From Oscillospiraceae bacterium (lineage in GTDB: Bacteria; Bacillota; Clostridia; Christensenellales; Aristaeellaceae), in contig JAISWI010000034.1 of assembly GCA_031270865.1 (NCBI GenBank), forward strand, positions 1-40,548: a stretch of DNA of 40,548 bases, read 5' to 3'. How positions within the stretch are numbered: position 1 is the stretch's first letter; every line of letters begins with the position of its first letter. The position numbers and the translations under genes were made by a program. Positions 23,748 through 32,472 of this stretch are shown in pieces. A model generated the notes under the pieces. That model was given only the letters and a program-made list of their open reading frames with translations, was not told the origin of the DNA and ran no database searches.

Positions 23748-25153
23748 TCCGGTTACGTACGGTTGTCGCGCGAAAACTGGAGGACGCGCCGGTTGGGACG
23801 CTCGTGGAAGCGATCCCGCCGCGCGATCCCAGGCTGTTCGAGGAACAGCCGTTCGACCGCTCAAACGCGGAGCGGATCGGTTACTCCAATTATTCGTATT
23901 GGGGCAGTGCGCTGCGCGCGTTCCTGAGGCGTCCGGTCGCGGTGGCGCTGCTGTGCGTACTGGCCGCGTTGATAGCGTTCACGTTCATACAGCCGCTGCT
24001 GCCCGGGCAGTACCCGGCCACGCTGATCATCAACCATCCGCTGACCAAACGCCAGCTGAGCAGCGTCCCGCCGACGCTCTCCACCGCGCTGGCCAAGGCC
24101 CCGGCCGGAACACCGCTGATCGCGCGTCCCTACAACGATCCGGAGTGGGCGGCGGTGACGAACCTGGTCGGCGTTATCCAGCGGCGCGTGAAGTTCACCG
24201 TCGTCGAGTACGCGGGCGGCTGGCTGCGCGTGTCCTCCGGCGGCGCGGAGGGTTGGGTAGCGAACGATTTCACGAACAAGCTGAAGCTGCCGGGTGATCC
24301 CTCTGACGTGCCGTACGACGCGCAGTCCAACTTCCCGGTGAACATGTTCTTATCACCGAACGATTATACTAACGCGGGAAACGAGCTGTTCGCGAGGCGC
24401 GCCGACCTGGAGATGGACGCGTCGGGCGAGAGCGCCGTGACTATTCGCGAAACACAGTTGCGGATACTCCCATACCAGAATGGTTTCTGGTTCGGCACGA
24501 ACCTGATCGGGCAGGACCTGTGGGCGCTGGTGTGGTCGGGCACGCGGACTTCGCTGTTCATCGGGTTCATGGTCGCGCTGGTCGAGGCGGGGATAGGCAT
24601 CCTGATGGGGATCGTCTGGGGTTACGTGCGCAGGCTGGATAGGATCCTGACCGAGATATACAACGTTTTAGATAATATACCTACAACCATCGTGCTTATA
24701 CTCGTCTCATATATCATGAGGCCGTCGGTTAGGACGCTGATATTCGCGATGTGCCTGACGACTTGGGTCGGCATGGCGCGGTTCATCCGCAACCAGATCG
24801 TGATCATCCGCGACCGCGACTACAACCTGGCCTCGCGCTGCCTGGGCGCGCCGCTCCCGCGCGTGATCGTCCGCAACCTCCTGCCCTACCTCGTCTCGGT
24901 GATCATGCTGCGGATGGCGCTGGCCATCCCCGGCGCGATCGGCAGCGAGGTATTCATCACCTACATTGGGCTGGGCCTGCCGGTCAGCGTCCCGTCGCTG
25001 GGCAACCTGATCAACGAGGGGCGCAAGCTGCTCTCCACCTCGCAGAGCTATCAGCTGGTATTCCCAACGATCGTTTTGTCGATAATTACCATATCGTTCT
25101 ATATGATCGGCAACGCGTTCGCCGACTCCGCCGATCCGAAGAACCACCGATGA
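23744..25153 (+). CDS. Peptide ABC importer 2, DppC-type permease with SH3-like insert
   Basis: A 469-aa permease, about 170 residues longer than its paralogue at 14363. A cytosolic ~60-aa N-terminus leads to helix 1 (about 64-84). Residues ~85-245 form an extracellular insertion that contains an SH3b-like unit at ~121-178 (VTNLVGVIQRRVKFTVVEYAGGWLRVSSGG then EGWVAND). The normal permease resumes with FWFGTNLIGQDLWALVWSGTRTSL and an EAA loop YNLASRCLGAPLPRVIVRNLLPYL. The reading frame is open throughout, so this is a genuine domain insertion, not two genes. SH3b domains often bind peptidoglycan or peptides; a substrate-capture role is inference. It is translationally coupled to the preceding gene. 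Confidence 0.9.
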   Translation: MIRLRTVVARKLEDAPVGTLVEAIPPRDPRLFEEQPFDRSNAERIGYSNYSYWGSALRAFLRRPVAVALLCVLAALIAFTFIQPLLPGQYPATLIINHPLTKRQLSSVPPTLSTALAKAPAGTPLIARPYNDPEWAAVTNLVGVIQRRVKFTVVEYAGGWLRVSSGGAEGWVANDFTNKLKLPGDPSDVPYDAQSNFPVNMFLSPNDYTNAGNELFARRADLEMDASGESAVTIRETQLRILPYQNGFWFGTNLIGQDLWALVWSGTRTSLFIGFMVALVEAGIGILMGIVWGYVRRLDRILTEIYNVLDNIPTTIVLILVSYIMRPSVRTLIFAMCLTTWVGMARFIRNQIVIIRDRDYNLASRCLGAPLPRVIVRNLLPYLVSVIMLRMALAIPGAIGSEVFITYIGLGLPVSVPSLGNLINEGRKLLSTSQSYQLVFPTIVLSIITISFYMIGNAFADSADPKNHR

Positions 25154-25174
25154 CTATTCGTTAAAGTTGGTGTG

Positions 25175-26206
25175 ATGATGCGAGGCGATAACATCCCGGT
25201 GTTGTCCATTAAGGATCTGGTTGTGAGGTTCGATCTGCGCGGGCAGTCGCTGACCGCGATTCGCGGAGCGTCGCTGGAGCTGTACGGCGGCGAGAGCCTG
25301 GCGATAGTCGGGGAGTCCGGCAGCGGGAAGTCCGTGCTGGTAAAGTCGCTGATGGGCATGCTGGATAAGAACGGGCGGGTAGCGGGCGGGTCGATCCGGT
25401 ACAACGGGCAGGAGTTGACAGAATTCAGGACGGAGCGGGAATGGCTGTCCATACGCGGGCGGGAGATCGCGATGGTTATGCAGGACCCGATGACCAGCCT
25501 GAACCCGCTAAAGACGATCGGCGAGCAGATCGGCGAAGCGATATCGCTTCACCAGAACCTGCGCGGCACGGCCAGGAGGGACGCGATTCACGGGATGATC
25601 GCGGATGTGGGGATATCTGATCCGCTGCGCAGGGCGAGGCAGTACCCGCATGAGTTTTCAGGCGGGATGCGCCAGCGCGTGGTCATCGCGATAGCGATGG
25701 CGTGCAAGCCGAAGATACTTATATGCGACGAACCAACCACCGCGCTGGATGTGACGATCCAGGCGCAGATCCTGGAACTGATTAAGGATTTACAACTAAA
25801 ATATAAGCTGACCGTTATATATATAACACATGATCTAGGCGTGGTAGCGAGGGTCGCGGACCGGGTGGCGGTGATGTACGCGGGGGACGTCGTCGAGCAG
25901 GGAACGACGGAGGAGATTTTCTTCGAGCCGGCGCATCCGTATACGTGGGCGCTGCTGTCGTCGCTGCCGCAGCTGGGCCGGAAGGGTGAGCCGCTGTGCG
26001 CGATCGAGGGGACGCCGCCCAGTCTGTTCGAGGCGGTGAAGGGGGACGCGTTCGCGCCACGGAACACGCGCGCGCTAAGGATTGACGGGCTGTACGCGCC
26101 GCCCAGCTTCCAGATAACGCGGACCCACAGCGCGAAGACGTGGCTGCTGGACCCGCTCGCGCCACGGATAGAGCCGCCTGAGGCGATCCGGCGGCTGCGG
26201 GGATAA
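25175..26206 (+). CDS. Peptide ABC importer 2, OppD-type ATPase
   Basis: A 343-aa ATPase with Walker A GESGSGKS, signature SGGMRQR, Walker B ILICDEPTTALD and switch YITHDLG. The C-terminus is the Firmicute OppD type (GDAFAPRNTRALRIDG, then THSAKTWLLDPLAPRIEPP), without cysteines. Such proteins normally work with an OppF partner encoded next, but the following gene is a deacetylase. The start is ambiguous among GTG 25172, ATG 25175 and ATG 25178, all with a weak ribosome site. Confidence 0.9.
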   Translation: MMRGDNIPVLSIKDLVVRFDLRGQSLTAIRGASLELYGGESLAIVGESGSGKSVLVKSLMGMLDKNGRVAGGSIRYNGQELTEFRTEREWLSIRGREIAMVMQDPMTSLNPLKTIGEQIGEAISLHQNLRGTARRDAIHGMIADVGISDPLRRARQYPHEFSGGMRQRVVIAIAMACKPKILICDEPTTALDVTIQAQILELIKDLQLKYKLTVIYITHDLGVVARVADRVAVMYAGDVVEQGTTEEIFFEPAHPYTWALLSSLPQLGRKGEPLCAIEGTPPSLFEAVKGDAFAPRNTRALRIDGLYAPPSFQITRTHSAKTWLLDPLAPRIEPPEAIRRLRG

Positions 26207-26295
26207 GAAGCCAGCCCACCGGCATACTGCCGTTGCTGCGCTTTCAGGCCGCGCGTGTTACAATATTTACCAAATAATACGTATGGAGGTATCCC

Positions 26296-26976
26296 ATGGA
26301 CTGGCGTGGCAGGATGAAAGCGCTTACCTTCAGCTATGACGACGGCGTCGAGCAGGACGTCCGGCTGATCGACATACTCAACCGTTACGGGATGAAGTGT
26401 ACCTTCAACCTCAACAGCGGACAGGCGTCGCCCTCAAACAGCTGGGAGCGCGGCGGCGTCACAATCCGGCGCATAGACTCCTCGCGGTACCGGTCCATAT
26501 ACCGCGGCCACGAACCGGCGTGCCACGCGCTGACCCACCCGCATCTGGAGAAACTGTCGGAGGACGCGATCGACCGCGAGCTGCGCGAGGACAAAGCCAA
26601 CCTGGAGCGATGGTTCGGCGTGAGCGTCCAGGGCATGGCCTACCCGTTCGGCACGTACGATGACCGCGTTGCGCGCGTCGCCGAATCCGTCGGCCTGCGT
26701 TACGCCCGATCCACCGTATCGACGCGCTCATTCGACATGCCCGGCGACCTGATGCGCATGCCCGCGACATGCCACCATAAAGATCCGGCGCTGCCCGAAC
26801 TGATCGACCGCTTTCTCGCGGCGCGGCCGGTTCGTCCGGCGCTGTTCTACATTTGGGGACACAGCTATGAGTTTGATATTGACAATAATTGGCAGGTCAT
26901 AGAGGACGCGTGCAAGGCGCTGGCCGGGCGGGAGGACGTGTTCTACGGGACTAACGCGCAGACCCTGCTGGGCTGA
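26296..26976 (+). CDS. Polysaccharide deacetylase family (NodB-like) protein
   Basis: A 226-aa NodB-fold hydrolase. The first motif TFSYDDG has D15/D16, and the second has H77 and H81 (HALTHP), the metal-binding Asp-His-His set. MAYPFGTYDD and a late FYIWGHSYE complete the fold. There is no signal peptide, so it should act in the cytosol, not on the wall itself; relatives remove acetyl or formyl groups from carbohydrates. RBS GGAGG lies before ATG 26296. It is downstream of importer 2 by 89 bases and may be co-transcribed or have its own promoter (TACAAT near 26260, no good -35). Confidence 0.85.
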   Translation: MDWRGRMKALTFSYDDGVEQDVRLIDILNRYGMKCTFNLNSGQASPSNSWERGGVTIRRIDSSRYRSIYRGHEPACHALTHPHLEKLSEDAIDRELREDKANLERWFGVSVQGMAYPFGTYDDRVARVAESVGLRYARSTVSTRSFDMPGDLMRMPATCHHKDPALPELIDRFLAARPVRPALFYIWGHSYEFDIDNNWQVIEDACKALAGREDVFYGTNAQTLLG

Positions 26977-27033
26977 CGCCAGCCGATTTGGAGACGCGCC
27001 GCCCCGCGCCTCAAGTCGGCTGGGTATACTCGC

Positions 27034-27954
27034 TCACACCCGATGCCACATACTTCCGCCGACCGACGCTACCGTTATAGCGGAGACCGGCACCGTCCGG
27101 CTGAACGCGGCCTTGATCTCCGGCATCGCTTTCGTTGCGGTCTCATAGCCAATATCGACAAATTCATTCATGTTTTCAAACGAAAACATACCATTGCCCG
27201 CCGGGAGGATCACGTCCAGCACGTATGTGGCGTGGCGGCGCTGCTGGCGCTCGAACTGCGTGCCGACGGTTTTGATCATCGTCCGCGCGACGCCCACCAC
27301 ATCGTCGGGCTTTGAGGTATCCTCGCCCTCGACTGTCAGGCTCACGCCCATCACGCGGTCCGCGCCCATGCCGCGCAGCGGGGATACGGGCAGGTTCATC
27401 AACACGCCGCCGTCAACAAGCATCTCGCTGGGCTGGGACTTGGGAACGAACACGATGGGGATGGAGGTCGACGCGCGTACCGCCGCCGACAGTGGGACAT
27501 CGAATTCCCAGTGATCGTGGCCGCGCTCGGCTGGCGGCCTTGACGCGTACAGGATCAGGTCGCCCGAGACCAGGTCGACGGACGGGATGGCCAGTGGCAT
27601 TCTCGCGTCGCGGATCATCGCGCCTTCCAGGTGATCGTCCATCAGGCGTTCCAGGCGGTTGCCCTTGAACACGCCCAGGTATTTCAGCTGCCGGCGCGTG
27701 AACCAGTGGCCGACCATCCGCAGAATGCCGCTGACGTTCAGGTCGAGCAGTTTCGGGCCCATTTGGTGAACGTCCGCGAACAGTTCCTCAACGTCGGAGA
27801 GTTTGCCGCGCCACGCGTACGCGGCCGCGGCCATGGAACCCGCGCTCGCGCCGCTTATCGCCTCCGGGAGCAGGCTGGCCTCGGTAAGCGCGCGCAGCGC
27901 GCCAAGGTGCGCGGCGCCCAACGCGCCGCCACCCTGCAGAGCTAAACCAAACAT
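27034..27954 (-). CDS. Patatin-like phospholipase (RssA-like)
   Basis: A 306-aa patatin-fold lipid hydrolase. The oxyanion loop LQGGGALG (7-13), the nucleophile S37 in GASAG and the dyad Asp D181 in DGG are all present. I start at ATG 27954, where the sequence becomes MFGLALQGGG behind AGGTGGAGG; the longer open frame to 28029 is not needed. No signal peptide is visible. It probably acts on membrane lipid or acyl esters; physiological role unknown. It is transcribed away from rmuC. Confidence 0.9.
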   Translation of the reverse strand: MFGLALQGGGALGAAHLGALRALTEASLLPEAISGASAGSMAAAAYAWRGKLSDVEELFADVHQMGPKLLDLNVSGILRMVGHWFTRRQLKYLGVFKGNRLERLMDDHLEGAMIRDARMPLAIPSVDLVSGDLILYASRPPAERGHDHWEFDVPLSAAVRASTSIPIVFVPKSQPSEMLVDGGVLMNLPVSPLRGMGADRVMGVSLTVEGEDTSKPDDVVGVARTMIKTVGTQFERQQRRHATYVLDVILPAGNGMFSFENMNEFVDIGYETATKAMPEIKAAFSRTVPVSAITVASVGGSMWHRV

Positions 27955-28037
27955 AACAACCACACCTCCACCTCGCGCGTCAGGTAAGACTATGCCGGGC
28001 GCGGCGGAGGCATGACACGGCAAAACCAACCATTCCC

Positions 28038-28088
28038 ATGGAGGAACGAGCCGGCGGGGGGCGGGTCCAGCGTTGGACGGGCCAGGGG
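28038..28088 (+). repeat. Dispersed repeat A, copy 3 (degenerate)
   Basis: ATGGAGGAAC, then GGGTCCAGCG and CCAGGGG, align in order with 40447-40500. The middle is diverged and the later hairpins are missing. The rest of the 518-base gap 27955-28472 holds only the promoter and pseudogene listed separately. Confidence 0.6.
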
Positions 28089-28231
28089 TAACGGAGCGGG
28101 ACGCGCTTCATCAGGCAAGTCTGGCTGCTACTGCTTGAGCCTGACTGTGTGATACAAGGCTGGAGCGCGAGCATTTTCTGTAGAGAATGGTAAAAGCGTG
28201 AAACAGCTGACCAGCGGAGGGTTAGGAACGC

Positions 28232-28260
28232 TTGCTTATAAAGCTTTTTTATAGTACAAT
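28232..28260 (+). promoter_or_regulatory. Promoter upstream of transposase remnant/rmuC
   Basis: TTGCTT (28232-28237), 17 bp, TACAAT (28255-28260). It lies right before the transposase-like remnant and about 210 bases before rmuC, so it may be a relic transposase promoter now serving rmuC. Confidence 0.6.
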
Positions 28261-28266
28261 ATGGGA

Positions 28267-28440
28267 ATGGAAGATCACGCTGTCGTCGCCCCAACAATGA
28301 AGCTTCCGCTCATAGCATACGACGCGCTTAATAATGATGTTGGGTAACTCCGAGGGCGCGAACGCTGGCTTCTTGACCGATTGAAAGACATTCGACGATA
28401 TCGGGTTGGCCGGTCGAGCGAGATGGCGAGTGTCCATTGT
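28267..28440 (+). pseudogene. IS66-like transposase N-terminal remnant
   Basis: One frame reads MEDHAVVAPTMKLPLIAYD, then LNNDVG, an in-frame TAA (28345-28347), then LRGRERWLLDRLKDIRRYRV and GRSSEM. The helical region ending in a basic patch and GRSSE matches the N-terminus of IS66-type transposases; the TAA could be a mutated CAA. Only about 55 codons remain and no DDE domain follows. Assigned from motif pattern alone. Confidence 0.4.
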
Positions 28441-28472
28441 TTGACGGATACGAGTAACCGACGAGGTGGCAT

Positions 28473-29753
28473 ATGGAATCGTTGATGTGGGTTGTTGTCG
28501 CGCTGGCGTTGGCGGCGGTGGGCGTGTCGGTCTGGCGGGTCATTCGCGCGGAGGCGGCGGCGCGCCGCCTGTTCGAGTCGATGCGCGACGTGAGCGAGCG
28601 CCAGTTGGCCGACGCGCGGCAGGCGCGGACGGAACAGGCCGGGGGCATCGCGGAGGGATTCAACTCGCTGCAGGAGCGCATGGCCGTTGGGTTCGGAGCG
28701 TTGAGCCAATCCTCCCAAACAGGAATGGATTCGTTCGCGTCGACGCTGCGCGTGATGCGCGAATCGGATGAGCGGCGCATGGACCGTTTGAGCCTGAGCG
28801 TCGAGGAGCGGCTGGGCGCGTACGACCGGCAGATGGAGCGCGTCGCGCGGACGCTGGACAGCAAGCTGGACGAAATGCGCCGCACGGTCGGCGAGAAACT
28901 GGACGCGACACTGACCACGCGGCTGGACGCGTCCTTCCAGCGCGTGAGTGAGCGGCTGGAGCAGGTGCACCGCGGCCTGGGCGAGATGCGGCAGCTGGCG
29001 CAAGGGGTGGGCGACCTCAAGAAGGTCATGACGAACGTCAAGGCGCGGGGAATCTGGGGCGAAGCGCAGTTGGGGGCGCTGCTCTCGCAGGTGTTCGCGC
29101 CGGGACAGTACGAGTCGAACGCGCAGGTTAAATCGGGAGCGGCGGAACGCGTGGAGTTCGCGGTAAAGATGCCGGGGCGCGACGGCTCAAGCGTGCTTCT
29201 TCCAATAGATTCCAAATTTCCACTGGAAGACTATCGGCGGTTGGTCGACGCCAGCGAAGCGGGCGACCTCGCCGCGATTGACGAGGCCTCGCGCTCGCTC
29301 GACCAAGCGCTGCTGCGCGAGGGCAAGCGCATCCGATCGAAATACGTTAACCCGCCCGTGACGACGGACTTCGCGATACTGTTCGTCCCGGTCGAGGGAC
29401 TGTACGCGGAAGCGCTGCGCCGCGCCGGAACGGTCGAGCGGCTGCAGCGCGAATTCCAAATCGTCGTAACCGGCCCGACAACGCTGTTCGCGCTGCTGCA
29501 GAGCCTGCAGATGGGCTTCCGCACGCTGGCCATCGAGAAGCGGTCCAACGAGGTCTGGCGGCTGCTGGGCGCTGTCCGCTCGGAGTTTGAGAAATTCTCA
29601 ACGCTGCTGGATAAAACCCAGTCGCAGCTCCAACAAGCCGCGACCTCCATAGAGGGCGCGGCGAAGCGGTCCAAGATGATCCAGAAGCGGCTGTCCGACG
29701 TCCAGGCCATGCCGGAGGAGGAGGCCACGCTGCTATTGGATGAAGCGGAGTAG
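28473..29753 (+). CDS. rmuC: RmuC family DNA recombination protein
   Basis: A 426-aa protein with a membrane anchor at 1-20, a long coiled coil (about 20-180) and the RmuC nuclease-like domain (about 185-390: VKARGIWGEAQLGALLSQVFAPGQYESN, LPIDSKFPLEDYRRLVDA, DFAILFVPVEGLYAEAL and TTLFALLQSLQMGFR). Length and order match the family. RmuC limits inversions between short inverted repeats, judged from genetics in E. coli. ATG 28473 is preceded by GAGGTGG. It converges with the sugar-acid operon with only 20 bases between the stops. Confidence 0.95.
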   Translation: MESLMWVVVALALAAVGVSVWRVIRAEAAARRLFESMRDVSERQLADARQARTEQAGGIAEGFNSLQERMAVGFGALSQSSQTGMDSFASTLRVMRESDERRMDRLSLSVEERLGAYDRQMERVARTLDSKLDEMRRTVGEKLDATLTTRLDASFQRVSERLEQVHRGLGEMRQLAQGVGDLKKVMTNVKARGIWGEAQLGALLSQVFAPGQYESNAQVKSGAAERVEFAVKMPGRDGSSVLLPIDSKFPLEDYRRLVDASEAGDLAAIDEASRSLDQALLREGKRIRSKYVNPPVTTDFAILFVPVEGLYAEALRRAGTVERLQREFQIVVTGPTTLFALLQSLQMGFRTLAIEKRSNEVWRLLGAVRSEFEKFSTLLDKTQSQLQQAATSIEGAAKRSKMIQKRLSDVQAMPEEEATLLLDEAE

Positions 29754-29773
29754 CGCGGCCTCCGTCTGCTCAG

Positions 29774-30607
29774 TCACTCATAACGATTTTCGGGCACAAC
29801 GGGCAGTATCGCCCCGCCGTCCATCACCAGACATGTGCCCGTGATATAGCCCGCGCCCTCCCCAGCCAGGAAAACGCAGGCCTTGCCGACCTCCCATGGC
29901 TGCGCGAACCGTCCCAGCGGCATCTTGCGGCGCGTGAACTCCTTGTGCCGCTCGGCCCACTCCGGCTTGACCTCCCGAACCTGCGTGTACCCCGGCGCGA
30001 CCGCTACCACCCGTATGCCATGCGGCGCTAACTCAAGCGCGGCGTTCTGGGTGAATTTATTCAGCGCGGCCTTCGTCGGCGCGTAGATATTCGCGACGGG
30101 CCAGCATCCGTTCTGGTGGTTCGACGTTATATTGATTATCACTCCGGGGATTTTATGCTCAACCATGTACCGCGCCGCGCGTTGGGCGCAGAAGAACGAG
30201 CCGCGCCAGTCGGTGTTCGTCACCTGCTCGAACATCTCAGGCGTGGCCTCCAGGAACGGAGCGAAGCGCGTGATCCCCGCGTTGTTGACCAGCACGTCCA
30301 AACGGTCGTACGCGGCGAACAGCTCGTCGAACATCCGGTCAATGTCGATTAACGCGCTTATGTCGCCCTGAATGACAACCGCGCGGGCGCCCTCCGCCTC
30401 CACGCGTTCCCGGACAGCCTGCGCCTCCGCCGCCGAGCTGTTGTAGTTGATCGCTAGGTCGTACCCAGCCTTCGCGAACTCCAGCGCGATGCCCGCGCCG
30501 ATGCCCCGGCTGGATCCTGTTACGAACGCCACGGGCCGCGCCGCCGGGCAGGACGGCGCGGCTTCGCCAAGCGTGTCAGCCGCCTCAATATCTATTTGTG
30601 AATCCAT
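29774..30607 (-). CDS. Short-chain dehydrogenase/reductase (SDR)
   Basis: A 277-aa NAD(P)-dependent classical SDR. The cofactor loop TGSSRGIG (30-37), NNAG (108-111) and catalytic S162, Y175 and K179 (YAPTK) are present. A ~24-residue N-terminal extension precedes the fold. I start at ATG 30607, six bases after AGAGGTG; the GTG at 30616 lies within that site. It follows the galactonate dehydratase, so a sugar or sugar-acid oxidoreductase feeding that pathway is likely, for example making an aldonate or lactone. This is inferred from context. Confidence 0.9.
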   Translation of the reverse strand: MDSQIDIEAADTLGEAAPSCPAARPVAFVTGSSRGIGAGIALEFAKAGYDLAINYNSSAAEAQAVRERVEAEGARAVVIQGDISALIDIDRMFDELFAAYDRLDVLVNNAGITRFAPFLEATPEMFEQVTNTDWRGSFFCAQRAARYMVEHKIPGVIINITSNHQNGCWPVANIYAPTKAALNKFTQNAALELAPHGIRVVAVAPGYTQVREVKPEWAERHKEFTRRKMPLGRFAQPWEVGKACVFLAGEGAGYITGTCLVMDGGAILPVVPENRYE

Positions 30608-30619
30608 AAACGTCACCTC

Positions 30620-31738
30620 TTACCATTCGGTGAACGACCCGTCGTCGTTATACAACCGTGGGCTGTCCCAATCGCCGGGATAAGCCATCTCGCGCATGTA
30701 ATCCTCGTCGACCTCTATGCCCAGGCCCGGGCCGTCCGGCAGGTCCAGATGCCCGTCCTTGATCTCGAAGGGCTGCTTCAAGTAGCCCACGCCCAGCGAC
30801 GCTTGCTCCTGGCACAGGCAGTTGGGGATCATGCCGCACAGCTGCAGCCCGGCAGCCAGCGATATCGGGCCGAGCGGGTTATGCGGCGCGACCTGCGCGT
30901 AGTACATCTCCGCCATCGCCGCGATCTTGCGGACCTCGGTGATCCCCCCGGCGTGGCATAGGTCGGGCTGCACGATCACCGCCGCCTGTTTCTCCAGCAC
31001 CTCGCGGAATCCCCAGCGGGTGAACAGCCGCTCGCCCGTGGCGATGGGGATGCTCGTTGACCGCGCCACGGTCACCAGCGCGTCGACGTTCTCCACCTGG
31101 ACGGGCTCCTCCACGAAGTACAGGCGGAATTGCTCCAGCTCCCGCAGCAGCCGGATGGACATCGCGGGCGTGAAGCGGCCATGGAAATCTATCGCCAGGT
31201 CAACGTGCCGGGGCAGCGACTCGCGCAGCCTACCGATCTTGTCGATGGCCTTGTCCATGAATTCCAGCGTGTCCAGCGGGCGCACCGGGCCTTCCGTCGG
31301 GCTGGTCTTGAACAGCGTGAACCCCTTCGCGACGGAGGCTTTCGCGTTCTCGATAAGCTCGTCCACCGTGCGTCCGTGCACGTGCGCGTATGTCCGCACC
31401 CGTGAGCGCGTCGGCCCGCCCGCCAGCTCGTACGCCGGAACGCCGAAGTACTTGCCCTTTATGTCCCACAACGCCTGGTCGATGCCCGATATCGCGCTGA
31501 CCAGCACCGGCCCGCCGCGGTAGAACGTGCCCCGGTAGAATTCCGTCCACAACCGCTCGTTTTCAAGCGGATTCTGGCCGATCAGCACCGGTTCCAGTTC
31601 CTTGACCGCCATGGCGACCGTGCGGGCGCGTCCCTCGACGATCGGCTCGCCCCACCCGACCAAGCCGTTATCCGTTGAGATCTTCAGGAAGTGCCAGCGC
31701 GGTTTGACGAAGAAGGACTCCACCTTTGAGATTTTCAT
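30620..31738 (-). CDS. dgoD: D-galactonate dehydratase
   Basis: A 372-aa enolase-superfamily enzyme that dehydrates D-galactonate to 2-keto-3-deoxy-galactonate. D184, H186, E210, E236 and H286 correspond, with a constant offset of one, to the known metal/catalytic set of E. coli DgoD (D183, H185, E209, E235, H285), and the N-terminus (PRWHFLKISTDNGLVGWGEPIVEGRA) is typical. Closely related acid-sugar dehydratases remain possible. I start at ATG 31738, behind GGGAGGAAC. No 2-keto-3-deoxy-galactonate kinase or aldolase gene is in this operon. Confidence 0.92.
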   Translation of the reverse strand: MKISKVESFFVKPRWHFLKISTDNGLVGWGEPIVEGRARTVAMAVKELEPVLIGQNPLENERLWTEFYRGTFYRGGPVLVSAISGIDQALWDIKGKYFGVPAYELAGGPTRSRVRTYAHVHGRTVDELIENAKASVAKGFTLFKTSPTEGPVRPLDTLEFMDKAIDKIGRLRESLPRHVDLAIDFHGRFTPAMSIRLLRELEQFRLYFVEEPVQVENVDALVTVARSTSIPIATGERLFTRWGFREVLEKQAAVIVQPDLCHAGGITEVRKIAAMAEMYYAQVAPHNPLGPISLAAGLQLCGMIPNCLCQEQASLGVGYLKQPFEIKDGHLDLPDGPGLGIEVDEDYMREMAYPGDWDSPRLYNDDGSFTEW

Positions 31739-31791
31739 GGTACGCGTTCCTCCCAATCGATGATATCTAGTTTCCGCTGTTAATGGTTTCC

Positions 31792-32472
31792 CTATTCATC
31801 CGGGGAATCCTGCGTGTCTTCAAAATCCGGTTCGCCGTCTTCGGTGTAAGCCGAGGACATCTCCTCGTAGGCCAGGGCCTCCAGCAGCGAGGACGCCGCC
31901 GGAAAGAGCGCGACAAGCCCGACGCCCGTCGCCGCGCATATGACGAGCGCCAGCAGTTGGGCGCATATGAATAATAATGTCCATCCTGGATTGGCAAGCG
32001 TCATTAAAAACCCACGGGTAACCATCATTGTTACGCGCGATCCCGGCTCATCGGCCAGCGCGGGGTAACGGTATATCCCGGAGGCCAGGTACGCCATGTC
32101 TATGACGAACAGTCCCGAATATAACGCCCTCAGCGCCATCGCGGCCCCGTCCGAGAGCATGGCCACGACGCACCCGCCGGCCATCAGCAGCGCGAGCGCG
32201 TCCGTCAGCCCCATCAGCCAGCCCGCGCCGCCGGATTCGACGAACGCGAAACGCAGCGCGTCCCGGTATGTCGCGGACTCGCCGCGCTCCCGCAGCGCCA
32301 TATACCGCGCGGTCGCCAACCGCGCCGGGCCCGCGGTCGCCACCGGCAGCGACACGCAAACGGACAGCAGGCTCCCCGCGACCAGCGCGTGAGGCTCCTT
32401 GCGAACCATCGCGAACCAGCGCCGCACGGCGGACTCATACCGCGCGGGGTTCGCGCCCGGCTCACCCCTCAA
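31792..32472 (-). CDS. YesL-like DUF624 membrane protein
   Basis: A 226-aa membrane protein with about four or five hydrophobic helices and the DUF624 motif SLPVATAGPARLATARYMALRERG. DUF624 (YesL) genes often accompany sugar importers; their function is unknown. It starts at ATG 32472, overlapping the upstream permease stop by four bases, so it is coupled to that permease. The acidic tail (YTEDGEPDFEDTQDSPDE) is probably cytosolic. Confidence 0.8.
   Translation of the reverse strand: MRGEPGANPARYESAVRRWFAMVRKEPHALVAGSLLSVCVSLPVATAGPARLATARYMALRERGESATYRDALRFAFVESGGAGWLMGLTDALALLMAGGCVVAMLSDGAAMALRALYSGLFVIDMAYLASGIYRYPALADEPGSRVTMMVTRGFLMTLANPGWTLLFICAQLLALVICAATGVGLVALFPAASSLLEALAYEEMSSAYTEDGEPDFEDTQDSPDE

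Noticed and set aside
27955-28029. 25-residue N-terminal extension of the patatin-like protein
   Set aside because: ATG 27954 has a strong AGGTGGAGG site and begins right at the conserved glycine loop.
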